From Massilia sp. Root335 (GTDB lineage Bacteria > Pseudomonadota > Gammaproteobacteria > Burkholderiales > Burkholderiaceae_D), in assembly GCF_001425685.1 (NCBI RefSeq), contig NZ_LMCY01000037.1, forward strand, positions 63,422-127,421: a stretch of DNA of 64,000 nucleotides, given 5' to 3'. How positions within the stretch are numbered: position 1 is the stretch's first letter; the number at the start of each line of letters is the position of its first letter. Below are positions 46,352 to 55,095 of this stretch, piece after piece. Both the position numbers and the translations under genes were made by a program. The notes below the pieces were generated by a model. It searched no databases. It worked only from the letters and a program-made list of their open reading frames with translations, and had not been told where the DNA came from.

Positions 46352-48439
46352 ATGAGCGCCGACTACCAGGTCATCGACGACGTCGCCGTCATCACGCTGA
46401 ACAACCCGCCCGTCAATGGCCTCGGCCTGGCGACGCGCACCGCCGCCGTGGACGGGCTGCGGCGCGCAGCCGCGGACCCGGCCGTCAAGGCCATCGTCAT
46501 CACGGGCGCCGGCAAGGCATTCTCGGGCGGCGCCGACATCCGCGAATTCAATTCGCCCAGGGCGCTCACGGAACCCACGCTGCACACCCTGATCCGCACG
46601 GTCGAGGATTCGGTCAAGCCGACCGTCGCCGCGATCCACACCGTGTGCATGGGCGGCGGCCTGGAGCTGGCGTTGGGCGCCAATTACCGCGTCGCGCTGC
46701 CGGGCGCCCAGATCGCGCTGCCGGAAGTCAAACTCGGCCTGCTGCCCGGCGCGGGCGGCACGCAGCGGCTGCCGCGCGTGCTGGGCCTGGAGACCGCGCT
46801 GAACATGATCGTGACCGGCACGCCGGTCGCGTCCGAAAAGCTGGCCGGCACGCTGCTGTTCGACGAACTGCTGCCGGCCGGATCGGACCTCGTGGCCGGC
46901 GCCGTCGCCTTTGCGCGCCGCGTGGCGGACGTGCGTCCGCTGCCGAAGGTGCGCGAGCGCCAGGTCGAGCATCCCGATGCCGCGGCCTTCCTCGCGGCCG
47001 CGCGGGCGCGCGTGAAGATCGAGGCGGGGCCGTTCCCGGCGCCCGTCGAATGCGTGGAAACGGTCGCCGCGTCCGTCGAAATGCCGTTCGAGGACGGCCT
47101 GAAGTTCGAGCGCGAGCGCTTCATCCGGCTCACCCAGACGACGGAATCGAAGGCGCTGCGCCACGCCTTCTTCGCCGAGCGCGCCGCCGGCAAGGTGCCG
47201 GACGTCCCGCCTGACACGCCAGTGCGCGAGATCCGCAGCGCGGCCGTCGTCGGCGCCGGCACGATGGGTGGCGGCATCGCGATGAATTTCGCGAACGCAG
47301 GCATCCCCGTCACGATCCTGGAGACCAGGCAGGAGGCGCTGGACAAGGGCCTGGCCACGATCCGCAAGAATTACGAGAACACGGTCAGGAAGGGCAAGCT
47401 GGCGCCCGAGAAGGCCGCGCAGCGCGTGGGCCTCATCCGCGGCACGCTCGACCATGCCGACATCGCCCAGGCCGACATCGTCATCGAAGCCGTGTTCGAG
47501 GACATGGGCGTGAAGGAGACCGTGTTCCGCCAGCTGGACGCGGTGATGAAGCCGGGCGCGATCCTCGCGTCGAACACGTCGACGCTGGACCTGAACCGCA
47601 TCGCGTCGTTCACGGCGCGCCCGCAGGACGTCATCGGCCTGCATTTCTTCAGCCCCGCCAACGTGATGAAGCTGCTGGAAATCGTGCGCGGCGCGGCGAC
47701 GGGCAAGGACGTGCTGGCGACGGCGCTGGCGCTGTCGAAGAAGATCAGGAAGACGGGCGTGGTGTCCGGCGTGTGCGACGGCTTCATCGGCAACCGCATG
47801 GTCGAGCAGTACATCCGCCAGGCCGGCTTCCTGCTGGACGAGGGCGCGCTGCCGCAGCAGGTCGACGCGGCCGTCGAGAAGTTCGGCTTCGCCATGGGCC
47901 CGTTCCGCATGGGCGACCTGGCCGGCAACGACATCGGCTGGTACATCCGCAAGCGCCGCGCCGTCGAGATGCCGGACGTGAAGTACTCGCAGACGGCGGA
48001 CCTGCTGTGCGAACAGGGCCGCTTCGGCCAGAAGACGGGCGCCGGCTGGTACGACTACCAGCCGGGCGACCGCACGCCGCAGCCGTCGAAGTGGGTCGAC
48101 GACATGATCGTGAAGCACTCGCAGGCGCTGGGCGTCGCACGCCGCGCGATTTCCGACGAGGAGATCGTCGGACGCCTCGTCTACGCGCTGGTCAACGAGG
48201 GCGCGAAGATCCTGGAAGAGGGCATCGCGCTGCGCGCGTCGGACATCGACATGGTGTACCTGTCCGGCTACGGCTTCCCGCTGTTCCGCGGCGGCCCGAT
48301 GTTCTACGCCGACACCGTGGGCCTGCCCGCGGTGCTGGCCGCGGTCGAGAACTATGCGCGCGGCTACCATGGCGAAGCGTGGACGCCGGCGCCGCTGCTC
48401 GTGCGCCTGGCGCGGGAAGGCAAGACCTTCAACGGCTGA
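46352..48439 (+). CDS. bifunctional enoyl-CoA hydratase / 3-hydroxyacyl-CoA dehydrogenase
   Basis: 695 aa of FadJ/FadB build. The N-terminal crotonase has oxyanion-hole motifs SGGADIREF and CMGGGLELALGANYRVA. The NAD-binding domain starts near residue 296 (AVVGAGTMGGGIAMNFANAG). The HCDH signature is DVIGLHFFSPANVMKLLEIV with GFIGNRMVEQYIRQ, then two C-terminal HCDH domains. It hydrates enoyl-CoA and oxidises the product in beta-oxidation. The RBS AAGGAGA precedes the start. No thiolase or acyl-CoA dehydrogenase lies next to it. Confidence 0.94.
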   Translation: MSADYQVIDDVAVITLNNPPVNGLGLATRTAAVDGLRRAAADPAVKAIVITGAGKAFSGGADIREFNSPRALTEPTLHTLIRTVEDSVKPTVAAIHTVCMGGGLELALGANYRVALPGAQIALPEVKLGLLPGAGGTQRLPRVLGLETALNMIVTGTPVASEKLAGTLLFDELLPAGSDLVAGAVAFARRVADVRPLPKVRERQVEHPDAAAFLAAARARVKIEAGPFPAPVECVETVAASVEMPFEDGLKFERERFIRLTQTTESKALRHAFFAERAAGKVPDVPPDTPVREIRSAAVVGAGTMGGGIAMNFANAGIPVTILETRQEALDKGLATIRKNYENTVRKGKLAPEKAAQRVGLIRGTLDHADIAQADIVIEAVFEDMGVKETVFRQLDAVMKPGAILASNTSTLDLNRIASFTARPQDVIGLHFFSPANVMKLLEIVRGAATGKDVLATALALSKKIRKTGVVSGVCDGFIGNRMVEQYIRQAGFLLDEGALPQQVDAAVEKFGFAMGPFRMGDLAGNDIGWYIRKRRAVEMPDVKYSQTADLLCEQGRFGQKTGAGWYDYQPGDRTPQPSKWVDDMIVKHSQALGVARRAISDEEIVGRLVYALVNEGAKILEEGIALRASDIDMVYLSGYGFPLFRGGPMFYADTVGLPAVLAAVENYARGYHGEAWTPAPLLVRLAREGKTFNG

Positions 48440-48508
48440 AGAAAGGCCCTGCTGCAAGGAGGGTGCGACGCGTGCTAGGCTAGCCATCAACGCGACGACC
48501 GAGCCGAC

Positions 48509-49723
48509 ATGAAGAACGCCCTCCTGATCGCGACCGCCTGCCTGCTCGGACTCCTGTCCACGACGGGCGCGTCGCTCCCTTACCCCATCCTCCCGCCGCT
48601 GTTCGTGAACGGCGCGCCGGACAGCCTGACGCACTTCCTCGGCCTGCCGCCGAAACTGCTGTTCGCGCTGGCGCTGATGGTCAACCCCGTCGGCCTGCTG
48701 CTGGGCACCGCGGTGCTCGGGTCGCTGTCCGACCGCTACGGACGCCGGCCGCTGCTGCTCGTGACGGCCGCCGGCGCCGCCGTCGGCCACGTGCTCACGG
48801 CATGGGCGCTGGCGAGCCGCTCGTATCCGCTGTTCCTCGCCGCCCGTTTCGGCACCGGCCTGCTGGAAGGCCACAGCGCGATCGTGCGCGCGATGCTCGC
48901 CGACCGCCTGCAAGGCCCGCTGCGCAACCATGCGTTGTCGTGGCTGAACGGCGCGCTGCACCTGGGCTGGTTGTTCGGGCCGTTGCTGGCCGGGTTCACG
49001 ATCGCGTGGGGCATCACGGTGCCGTTCTACATCGCGGCCGGCGCGCTGGCGCTGGGCGCGCTCCTCGTCGGCGTGGCGCTGGAGCGCAAGCCGCGCGCGG
49101 CCGGGCCGTCGTGGTGGCGCGTCGCGCGCGAACGCCATGCGTTCAACCTGCTGCGCCACGACGGCCTGCGCGCGCTGTTCGGCGTGCAGCTCGCGTACAC
49201 GTGCGGCGTCACCGCGTTCTACGAATTCTATCCGCTGTGGCTCGTCGAGATCGGCCATTACGACACCCGCGCGATCGCCCTCGTCAACGTGGGGATGTGC
49301 GGCCTGATGACGTGTTCCGCGCTGTTCGCGGGCCGCGCCAGCCGCACGGAGCCGATGCGCCGCGCCGCCTGGCTCGCGGCGTGCGTCGCGCTGGCCATCG
49401 GGTCGCTGGGCGTCGGGCACTTGTGGGTGGGGCTCGTCGGCATCATGGCCTTCGGACTGCCGCATGCGTTCTACAACGCCGTCGTGCAGGCGTGGGCCGC
49501 GGACCGTTTCGGCGGCGGCCACGGACAGGGCGCCGTCATGGGGCTGCTGTCGACGACGTTCTGCCTCGCGAACATCCTGATGGCGGCGGCGGGCGCGGTG
49601 CTGACGCTCATCGACACGCGGCTCGTGCTGCTGGCCGGGGCGATCCTCACCGCGTGGGCGGCGAACCGGATGCGGACGTGGGGAACCGGCGCCGTGGCGC
49701 GGGCGGCCCAACGCGTCGAGTAG
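48509..49723 (+). CDS. MFS transporter, TetA-like
   Basis: 404 aa with 12 membrane helices. Motif A is LGSLSDRYGRRPLLLVTAAG between TM2 and TM3. The N-terminus has a Pro-rich loop (LPYPILPPLFVNG). Drug:proton antiporters of the TetA type look like this, but the substrate is not visible. It sits 69 bp after the beta-oxidation gene on the same strand; co-transcription is possible. Its end is convergent with the GH5 gene. Confidence 0.88.
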   Translation: MKNALLIATACLLGLLSTTGASLPYPILPPLFVNGAPDSLTHFLGLPPKLLFALALMVNPVGLLLGTAVLGSLSDRYGRRPLLLVTAAGAAVGHVLTAWALASRSYPLFLAARFGTGLLEGHSAIVRAMLADRLQGPLRNHALSWLNGALHLGWLFGPLLAGFTIAWGITVPFYIAAGALALGALLVGVALERKPRAAGPSWWRVARERHAFNLLRHDGLRALFGVQLAYTCGVTAFYEFYPLWLVEIGHYDTRAIALVNVGMCGLMTCSALFAGRASRTEPMRRAAWLAACVALAIGSLGVGHLWVGLVGIMAFGLPHAFYNAVVQAWAADRFGGGHGQGAVMGLLSTTFCLANILMAAAGAVLTLIDTRLVLLAGAILTAWAANRMRTWGTGAVARAAQRVE

Positions 49724-49749
49724 TCCCGCCGGCCCCGTCTCGCGCGGGG

Positions 49750-50796
49750 TCAGCGGGCCGGGGGCACGAGCGCGTCCAGGATCGGCCGCACGAAATCGTC
49801 GCGCTTGAAGTCGTACAGCACGAAGTCGCTGGAGAACTGCCAGTACGCCCACGCGAAACCGTATTTTTCCGCGGTGCGCGCGACGGTCGACGTCCACAGC
49901 ACGCGGTCGTCCATGGCGCCCTTGTCGTAGGCGCCGAATTCGCCGAGGAAGACGGGGCGGCCGCTCGCGTCGCTCCATGCCTTCACGGCCGCGAAGTCCT
50001 GGTCGATGCGCGCGATCTCCGCCGGCTTGCCGAAGCGGATGCCCGTGGTCGACCGGATCGGTTCAGCGGCCCACGACGCGCCCTGGTGCGTGAACGGGAA
50101 CGGATCGTAGTAGTGGAAGGTCGCGATGAGGTGCTTGTCGGCGGCCGGCAGCCGCATGTCCTTCAGCGTGTCGCGGCTGTTCCAGCGGACGCCGCCGATG
50201 ATGACGTTGCGCGTGGGGTTCGTCCTGCGCATCACGGCCAGCACCTGCGGGAAGCTGGCGTTCCACGTGGCCGCGTCGAACTGGCCGTGCGGTTCGTTCA
50301 GCAGCTCGAAGACGACGGTGTTCGGCTCGTTGCGGTAGCGTTCCGCCAGCTGGCTCCAGACGGCTTTCAGCCTGGGCAGGCAGGCGGCGGCGTCCTTCGA
50401 ACAGTCCTCGAAGTCGTGCTCGTCGATGATCACGTTGAGGCCGTGCTTCGTCGCCGTGGCGACCACCCAGTCGAGGCGGTTCAGCCATTTCGGATCGAGC
50501 CGGTCCTGCGCATCGAGGGCGCGGAACGCGAACAGCACGACGCGTACCGTCGAGAAGCCGGCCGCCCTGATCTTCGCGAAGTGCTCGTCCTTGTAGTTGC
50601 CCTGGGCGCCGTCGCGCCAGAACGGGTCGTAGCCGATGACGTTCACGCCGCGGGCCATCAGGCGTACCTGCTCGTGCGCGTCGATGTCCTTGAACTGCGA
50701 CGTCGCGGGCGGCGGGTTGGGCGGCGGATCGGCGGCCAGGACCGCCTGTGCGGCGAGGACGAGCGTGACGGCGGCGCGGCGCGGCAGCGTGGGCAT
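49750..50796 (-). CDS. secreted glycoside hydrolase family 5
   Basis: 348 aa from ATG 50796, which has GGAG at 6-base spacing; ATG 50808 is possible. A signal peptide ends near QAVLAA. The TIM-barrel has the acid/base Glu in VFELLNEPHGQ and the nucleophile Glu in RPVFLGEFGAYDKG. Conserved NVIGYDPFWRDG and FHYYDPFPFTHQG line the cleft. GH5 enzymes cut beta-1,4- or beta-1,3-glucans or mannans; subfamily not assigned. There is one catalytic domain and no carbohydrate-binding module. Confidence 0.92.
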   Translation of the reverse strand: MPTLPRRAAVTLVLAAQAVLAADPPPNPPPATSQFKDIDAHEQVRLMARGVNVIGYDPFWRDGAQGNYKDEHFAKIRAAGFSTVRVVLFAFRALDAQDRLDPKWLNRLDWVVATATKHGLNVIIDEHDFEDCSKDAAACLPRLKAVWSQLAERYRNEPNTVVFELLNEPHGQFDAATWNASFPQVLAVMRRTNPTRNVIIGGVRWNSRDTLKDMRLPAADKHLIATFHYYDPFPFTHQGASWAAEPIRSTTGIRFGKPAEIARIDQDFAAVKAWSDASGRPVFLGEFGAYDKGAMDDRVLWTSTVARTAEKYGFAWAYWQFSSDFVLYDFKRDDFVRPILDALVPPAR

Positions 50797-50877
50797 GAGA
50801 GTCTCCATCGTGATTGTCGAGATCGACCGGCTGTTCCGCCGCCTCGCCATACCGGCGCTGGCGGCGGCCGGCCAGGC

Positions 50878-52578
50878 TCAGTCGGCGGCGTAGATATCGT
50901 TGTCCTTCGTCTCGCGCACGAACAGCATGCCGATGACGACGGTCGCGACGGCGATCACGCAGGGATACCAGAGGCCGTAATAGATGTTGCCGTTGGCCGC
51001 GACGAGCGCGAACGCGGTCGTCGGCAGCAGCCCGCCGAACCAGCCGTTGCCGACATGGTAGGGCAGCGACATCGACGTGTAGCGGATGCGGGTCGGGAAC
51101 ATCTCGACGAGCATCGCGGCGATGGGGCCGTACACCATCGTCACGTACAGCACGAGCACGAACAGCAGCAGCACGAGCATGGGCTTGTTCAACCGGGAGG
51201 CATCGGCCCTGGCCGGATAGCCGGCGGCCTTGAGGGCGGCGCCCAGGCTCTTTTTGAGCACCGTCTCGCGGTCCTTGCTGGCCCGGTCGAAGTTCAGGCC
51301 GTCCGCGGTCATGGTCGCGTCGAAGGACGGGTAGACCCGGTCGCCGACCTTGACGCTGGCGACCGTGCCGGCCGGCGCGTCCTGGCGCGTGTAGCTGACC
51401 GAGGCCCCCGTCAGCTGGGCAGTGGCGATGTCGCACGACGACGGGAATTTCTTCGTGCCCGTGGCGTTGAACTGGAAGTGGCACGAGTGCGGGTCGGCCA
51501 CGACGACGACGGGCGAGTTGTTCAGCGCCGCCTCCAGCGCCGGGTTGCCGTAGTGCGTGAGGCCCTTGAAGATGGGGAAGTAGGTCAGCGCGGCGACCAG
51601 GCAGCCCGCCATGATGATGGTCTTGCGGCCGATGCGGTCCGACAGGGAGCCGAAGACGATGAAGAACGGCGTCGCCAGCGCGAGCGCGACGGCGATCAGT
51701 ACGTTGGCAGTCGCGTCGTCGATCTTCAGGGTCTTGGTCAGGAAGAACAGGGCGTAGAACTGGCCCGTGTACCACACGACGGCCTGGCCCATCACGACGC
51801 CCAGCAGCGCGATGAGCGCGATGCGGCCGTTCTTCCAGGTCAGGAAGGCTTCGCTGAGCGGCGCTTTCGACGTCCGGCCCTGGGCCTTCATGCGGGCGAA
51901 GGCGGGCGATTCGCTCATCGACATGCGGATCCAGACGGAGACCGCGAGCAGCAGCACGGAGACGAGGAACGGTATGCGCCAGCCCCAGGCGTCGAACGCG
52001 GCCGCGTCCATGCCGGCGCGCACGCCCGTGATCACGAGCAGCGACAGGAACAGTCCGAGCGTGGCCGTGGTCTGGATCCACGACGTGAAGTAGCCGCGGC
52101 GGCCCTGGGGCGCGTGTTCGGCGACATACGTGGCCGCGCCGCCGTATTCGCCGCCGAGCGCGAGGCCCTGCAGGATGCGCAGGGAGACGAGGACGATCGG
52201 CGCGACGATGCCGATCGCCGCGTAGCCCGGCAGCAGGCCGACGATGAACGTCGAGACGCCCATGATCAGGATCGTGATGAGGAAGGTGTGCTTGCGGCCG
52301 ATCATGTCGCCCAGGCGTCCGAACACGAGCGCGCCGAACGGCCGCACGATGAACCCGGCCGCGAAGGCGAGCAGCGCGAAGATGAACGACGTGGTCGGAT
52401 CGCCGATGAAGAACTGCTTGGCGATCACGGTCGCGAGGGAGCCGTACAGGTAAAAATCGTACCATTCGAAGACGGTGCCGAGCGAGGACGCGACGATGAT
52501 CTTGCGCTCTTCCTTCGTCAGCCCGACGCCCGATGGCATGGGTTTGCCGCCCGCGGCCATGCCGGGTGTGATTGCCAT
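50878..52578 (-). CDS. MFS transporter of the metabolite:H+ symporter (MHS) type with periplasmic insert
   Basis: 566 aa, longer than the usual 430-450. It opens with the MHS signature SLGTVFEWYDFYLYGSLATV and motif A RLGDMIGRKHTFL, repeated in the second half as GSLSDRIGRKTIIM. About 105 residues are inserted after TM9 (VVVVADPHSCHFQF ... SSCDIATAQLTG ... PARADASRL), predicted outside the membrane with two Cys that could pair. MHS porters import organic acids or osmolytes such as alpha-ketoglutarate, shikimate or proline. The insert is known from related porters. Substrate unknown. Confidence 0.9.
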   Translation of the reverse strand: MAITPGMAAGGKPMPSGVGLTKEERKIIVASSLGTVFEWYDFYLYGSLATVIAKQFFIGDPTTSFIFALLAFAAGFIVRPFGALVFGRLGDMIGRKHTFLITILIMGVSTFIVGLLPGYAAIGIVAPIVLVSLRILQGLALGGEYGGAATYVAEHAPQGRRGYFTSWIQTTATLGLFLSLLVITGVRAGMDAAAFDAWGWRIPFLVSVLLLAVSVWIRMSMSESPAFARMKAQGRTSKAPLSEAFLTWKNGRIALIALLGVVMGQAVVWYTGQFYALFFLTKTLKIDDATANVLIAVALALATPFFIVFGSLSDRIGRKTIIMAGCLVAALTYFPIFKGLTHYGNPALEAALNNSPVVVVADPHSCHFQFNATGTKKFPSSCDIATAQLTGASVSYTRQDAPAGTVASVKVGDRVYPSFDATMTADGLNFDRASKDRETVLKKSLGAALKAAGYPARADASRLNKPMLVLLLFVLVLYVTMVYGPIAAMLVEMFPTRIRYTSMSLPYHVGNGWFGGLLPTTAFALVAANGNIYYGLWYPCVIAVATVVIGMLFVRETKDNDIYAAD

Positions 52579-52686
52579 TGTGGTCTCCTGTCGTGATTAT
52601 TGTGATGCGCGGTCCGATGGCGCGGGCCGCCGGTCGACTGTGCGCCGGGAAGCTTACGGGACGCTTGCTGCAAACTTACGTGGCGC

Positions 52687-53736
52687 TTACGGCGGGGGCG
52701 CGTGGGCATCGTCCGGGTCGTCCGCCGGGGCGTCGTCCGCCGAACCGTCGTTCGGCGCCTCGTGCAGGTGCGCGTAGCGATACGCTTCGGTCGAGCGCTC
52801 CAGCGCCAGGCCCAGCGCCGTCGTCAGTTCGCTGCGCGGCACGCCCTGTTCCAGCTGCTGGACGGCGAAGCTGTTGCGCAGCGTGCGCCCGCCCGCGCGC
52901 GCGACGGCGATGCCGGCCCGTTCGAAGGTCGCACGCGTCTGCCGGTACACGGTCGCCTTGTGCAGCGGCTCGCCTTCGAGGTTCGCGGGGAACACGAGGT
53001 CGCCGGGGATCGCGAGTTCGGCCCGCTCCTTCAGCCAGGCCGTCAGCTCGGCGACGCCGGCGCGGGGCAAGGTCGTCGTGTGCTCGTAGCTCGTGCGGTG
53101 CTTGGCTTCGGGCGTGATGTTCAATTCGAGGCCGCCGTCGATGTCGGGCTGGCGGCCGACTTCGTCCACGAGCAGGCCGATGGCTTCCGCCACGCGCAGC
53201 CCGGCGAGCGCCATCACGATCTGCATCGCGCGGTCGCGCCGGCGCTTCCAGCCGGCGTGCCCCTCCGTGTCGTCGCCGCGGCCGGCGGGGAGGGCGGCGA
53301 GGAAGCGCTGCAGGTCGTCCGCGCTGAGCGCCGTCATCGGCGCATCCTCGGCCAGGTGGGCGCGGTCGGTCGCGACGATCGCCTGGCGCGCCGGGTTCGG
53401 CGCGCGGCCCAGGTATTCGAAGCAGCGCTCCAGCAGGCGCAGGTAGCGGTAGGCGATCTTGCTGTTGAGGTCGCGGCGGCCGTCTTTCGACAGTTCGATG
53501 AAGCGGCGCAGGTCCGCCGCGTTCACGGTCGACATCGTCAGGCCGCGCTCGAGCATCCACGTGGCGAACTTGCCGAACATGAATTTATAGATCGTCGCGG
53601 ATTCGGTCGAGATCGGCAGGGGCACGGGATCGCTCTGGCGGCTGGACGTCAGCACGAAGTCCGGCGTGACGACGAACGCGGCGAAGGCATCGAACGGGCG
53701 GGCGTCCCAGTCGGCGTGGGAAGGTGGGTGGCTCAT
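52687..53736 (-). CDS. tyrosine recombinase/integrase with altered catalytic box
   Basis: 349 aa from ATG 53736; ATG 53751 or 53766 would add 5 or 10 residues, and none has a clear RBS. The N-terminal core-binding domain covers about 45-125. The catalytic domain keeps ArgI (Arg181, MALAGLRVAEAIGL), a candidate Lys (Lys212), ArgII (Arg287, GGRTLRNSFAVQQL) and the Tyr nucleophile (Tyr319, STEAYRYAH). The box II His is Arg284 and the His/Trp of box III is Leu310. It has an acidic Pro/Ala/Asp tail. No prophage genes surround it. A 14-bp direct repeat lies just upstream. Confidence 0.85.
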   Translation of the reverse strand: MSHPPSHADWDARPFDAFAAFVVTPDFVLTSSRQSDPVPLPISTESATIYKFMFGKFATWMLERGLTMSTVNAADLRRFIELSKDGRRDLNSKIAYRYLRLLERCFEYLGRAPNPARQAIVATDRAHLAEDAPMTALSADDLQRFLAALPAGRGDDTEGHAGWKRRRDRAMQIVMALAGLRVAEAIGLLVDEVGRQPDIDGGLELNITPEAKHRTSYEHTTTLPRAGVAELTAWLKERAELAIPGDLVFPANLEGEPLHKATVYRQTRATFERAGIAVARAGGRTLRNSFAVQQLEQGVPRSELTTALGLALERSTEAYRYAHLHEAPNDGSADDAPADDPDDAHAPPP

Positions 53737-53768
53737 GGCGGTGGCGGGCATGGATGTTGGCACCATAC

Positions 53769-53782
53769 TGCAACTAACCGAC
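53769..53782. repeat. direct repeat copy 1 upstream of the recombinase
   Basis: TGCAACTAACCGAC, repeated exactly at 53845-53858. It ends a few bases before the furthest possible recombinase start codon. It may be a recombinase-binding site or an operator; the sequence alone does not decide. Confidence 0.6.
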
Positions 53783-53844
53783 CCGGGTGGTCAAGGGTGT
53801 GCAGTGGCGTGCGTGCACGGCGGTCGCGTCACGTAAAACATTTA

Positions 53845-53858
53845 TGCAACTAACCGAC
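53845..53858. repeat. direct repeat copy 2 upstream of the recombinase
   Basis: The second exact copy of TGCAACTAACCGAC, 76 bp from the first, in the 230-bp gap between the divergent recombinase and Dabb genes. Confidence 0.6.
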
Positions 53859-53921
53859 ATGTGGCGCGCAGTCACCAAAACCCGCCGCCAGGGCACAGGC
53901 GCGCGCGCCGCTTATCGCTCT

Positions 53922-53927
53922 TATAAT
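53922..53927 (+). promoter_or_regulatory. -10 element for the Dabb/SDR operon
   Basis: TATAAT lies 40 bp upstream of ATG 53967. No convincing -35 at 16-18 bp. Confidence 0.4.
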
Positions 53928-53966
53928 AGCCAGAGCAAAACCAGCGAACACCAACAAAGGAAATCC

Positions 53967-54269
53967 ATGCTCAAGCACATCGTCATGTGGAAACTGAAAG
54001 AACACGCCGAAGGCGCCGACCGCGCCGCCAACGCCATCGAGATGAAACGCCGCCTGGACGAGTGCGCCAGCATCGTCCCGGGCCAGCACAAGTTCGAAGT
54101 GGTCGTCGCCCAACCCGGCCTGGAAGCCACCTACGACGTCGTGCTGTATTCCGAGTTCGAAGACAAGGCGGCGCTCGAGGCATACGTGAAACATCCGGTG
54201 CACCAGGCGGTCATACCGTTCATCGGCGCGATCCGCGAGGCGCGCCAGTGCATGGACTACGAAGTCTGA
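53967..54269 (+). CDS. Dabb (stress-responsive A/B barrel) family protein
   Basis: 100 aa. It starts MLKHIVMWKLKEHAEG, with the conserved His near the N-terminus, and contains HKFEVVVAQPGLEATYDVVL and the tail PVHQAVIPFIG, the dimeric alpha/beta-barrel pattern. Members have varied roles, including stress-induced proteins and ligand-binding or cyclase-like enzymes. The RBS is AAAGGA. It is followed after 17 bp by a short-chain dehydrogenase, so it may be part of a small catabolic or detoxifying unit. Confidence 0.9.
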   Translation: MLKHIVMWKLKEHAEGADRAANAIEMKRRLDECASIVPGQHKFEVVVAQPGLEATYDVVLYSEFEDKAALEAYVKHPVHQAVIPFIGAIREARQCMDYEV

Positions 54270-54286
54270 CGGACGGGGAGGCCGCC

Positions 54287-55069
54287 ATGCGCACGGTACA
54301 GGAATTGTTCTCGCTGCGGGGCCGCACGGCCATCGTCACGGGCGGCTCGCGCGGTCTCGGCCTGCAGATGGCCGAGGCCCTCGGCGAGCAGGGCGCGCGC
54401 GTGCTCGTCGCGGCGCGCAAGCGCGGCGAACTCGATGCGGCCGTCGCCCATCTGGCCGCGCGCGGCATCGAGGCCGTGGGCGTGGCCGTCGACCTGGCGG
54501 ACGAGACGGCGGTCGCGCCGTTCGTCGACGATGCGCTGGCCCGGCTTGGCCGCATCGACGTCCTCGTCAACAACGCGGGCGCGACCTGGGGCGCGCCGGC
54601 CGAGGACTATCCGCTCGACGCGTGGGACAAGGTCATGAACCTGAACGTGCGCAGCGTCTTCCTGCTGGCGCAGGCCGTCGGCAAGCGGGCGATGATTCCC
54701 GCCCGCGCGGGCCGCATCGTCAACGTCGCCTCGATCGCCGGCCTCGCCGGCAATCCGCCCGGCACGATGCAGACGATCGCCTACAACACGTCGAAAGCGG
54801 CCGTGATCAACTTCACCCGCGCGCTCGCGGGCGAGTGGGGCCGGTACGGCATCACCGTCAACGCCATCGCGCCGGGCTTCTTCCCGTCGAAGATGACGCA
54901 GGGCCTGCTCGACGCCGTCGGTGCGGACCGTCTCGCCCAGGGCGCGCCGCTGGGCCGCCTCGGCGACGACGAAGACCTGAAAGGCGCCGTCGCGCTGTTC
55001 GCGTCGGATGCCGGCAAACACATCACCGGCCAGGTGCTGGCCGTGGACGGCGGGGTGTCCGCCGTCTGA
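54287..55069 (+). CDS. short-chain dehydrogenase/reductase
   Basis: 260 aa classical SDR. Cofactor motif is VTGGSRGLGLQMAEAL (TGxxxGxG), with NNAG in VLVNNAGATWG. The catalytic Ser is in VNVASIAGLAG and the Tyr/Lys pair in AYNTSKAAV. It ends GQVLAVDGGVSAV. The Arg/Lys after strand 2 (ARKRG) suggests NADPH. The substrate is unknown; gluconate 5-dehydrogenase-like or 3-oxoacyl reductases are possible. RBS GGGGAGG is 9 bp upstream. Confidence 0.92.
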   Translation: MRTVQELFSLRGRTAIVTGGSRGLGLQMAEALGEQGARVLVAARKRGELDAAVAHLAARGIEAVGVAVDLADETAVAPFVDDALARLGRIDVLVNNAGATWGAPAEDYPLDAWDKVMNLNVRSVFLLAQAVGKRAMIPARAGRIVNVASIAGLAGNPPGTMQTIAYNTSKAAVINFTRALAGEWGRYGITVNAIAPGFFPSKMTQGLLDAVGADRLAQGAPLGRLGDDEDLKGAVALFASDAGKHITGQVLAVDGGVSAV

Positions 55070-55095
55070 ACGGACGCAGTCCACAGGAGGACGCC

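Noticed and set aside
46250..49978. 1242-residue open frame opposite the beta-oxidation and MFS genes
   Set aside because: Spans two clear plus-strand genes and has no recognisable domain.
49750..52596. Plus-strand open frame opposite GH5 and the MHS porter
   Set aside because: Low-complexity Arg/Gly/Asp text, with real genes on the minus strand.
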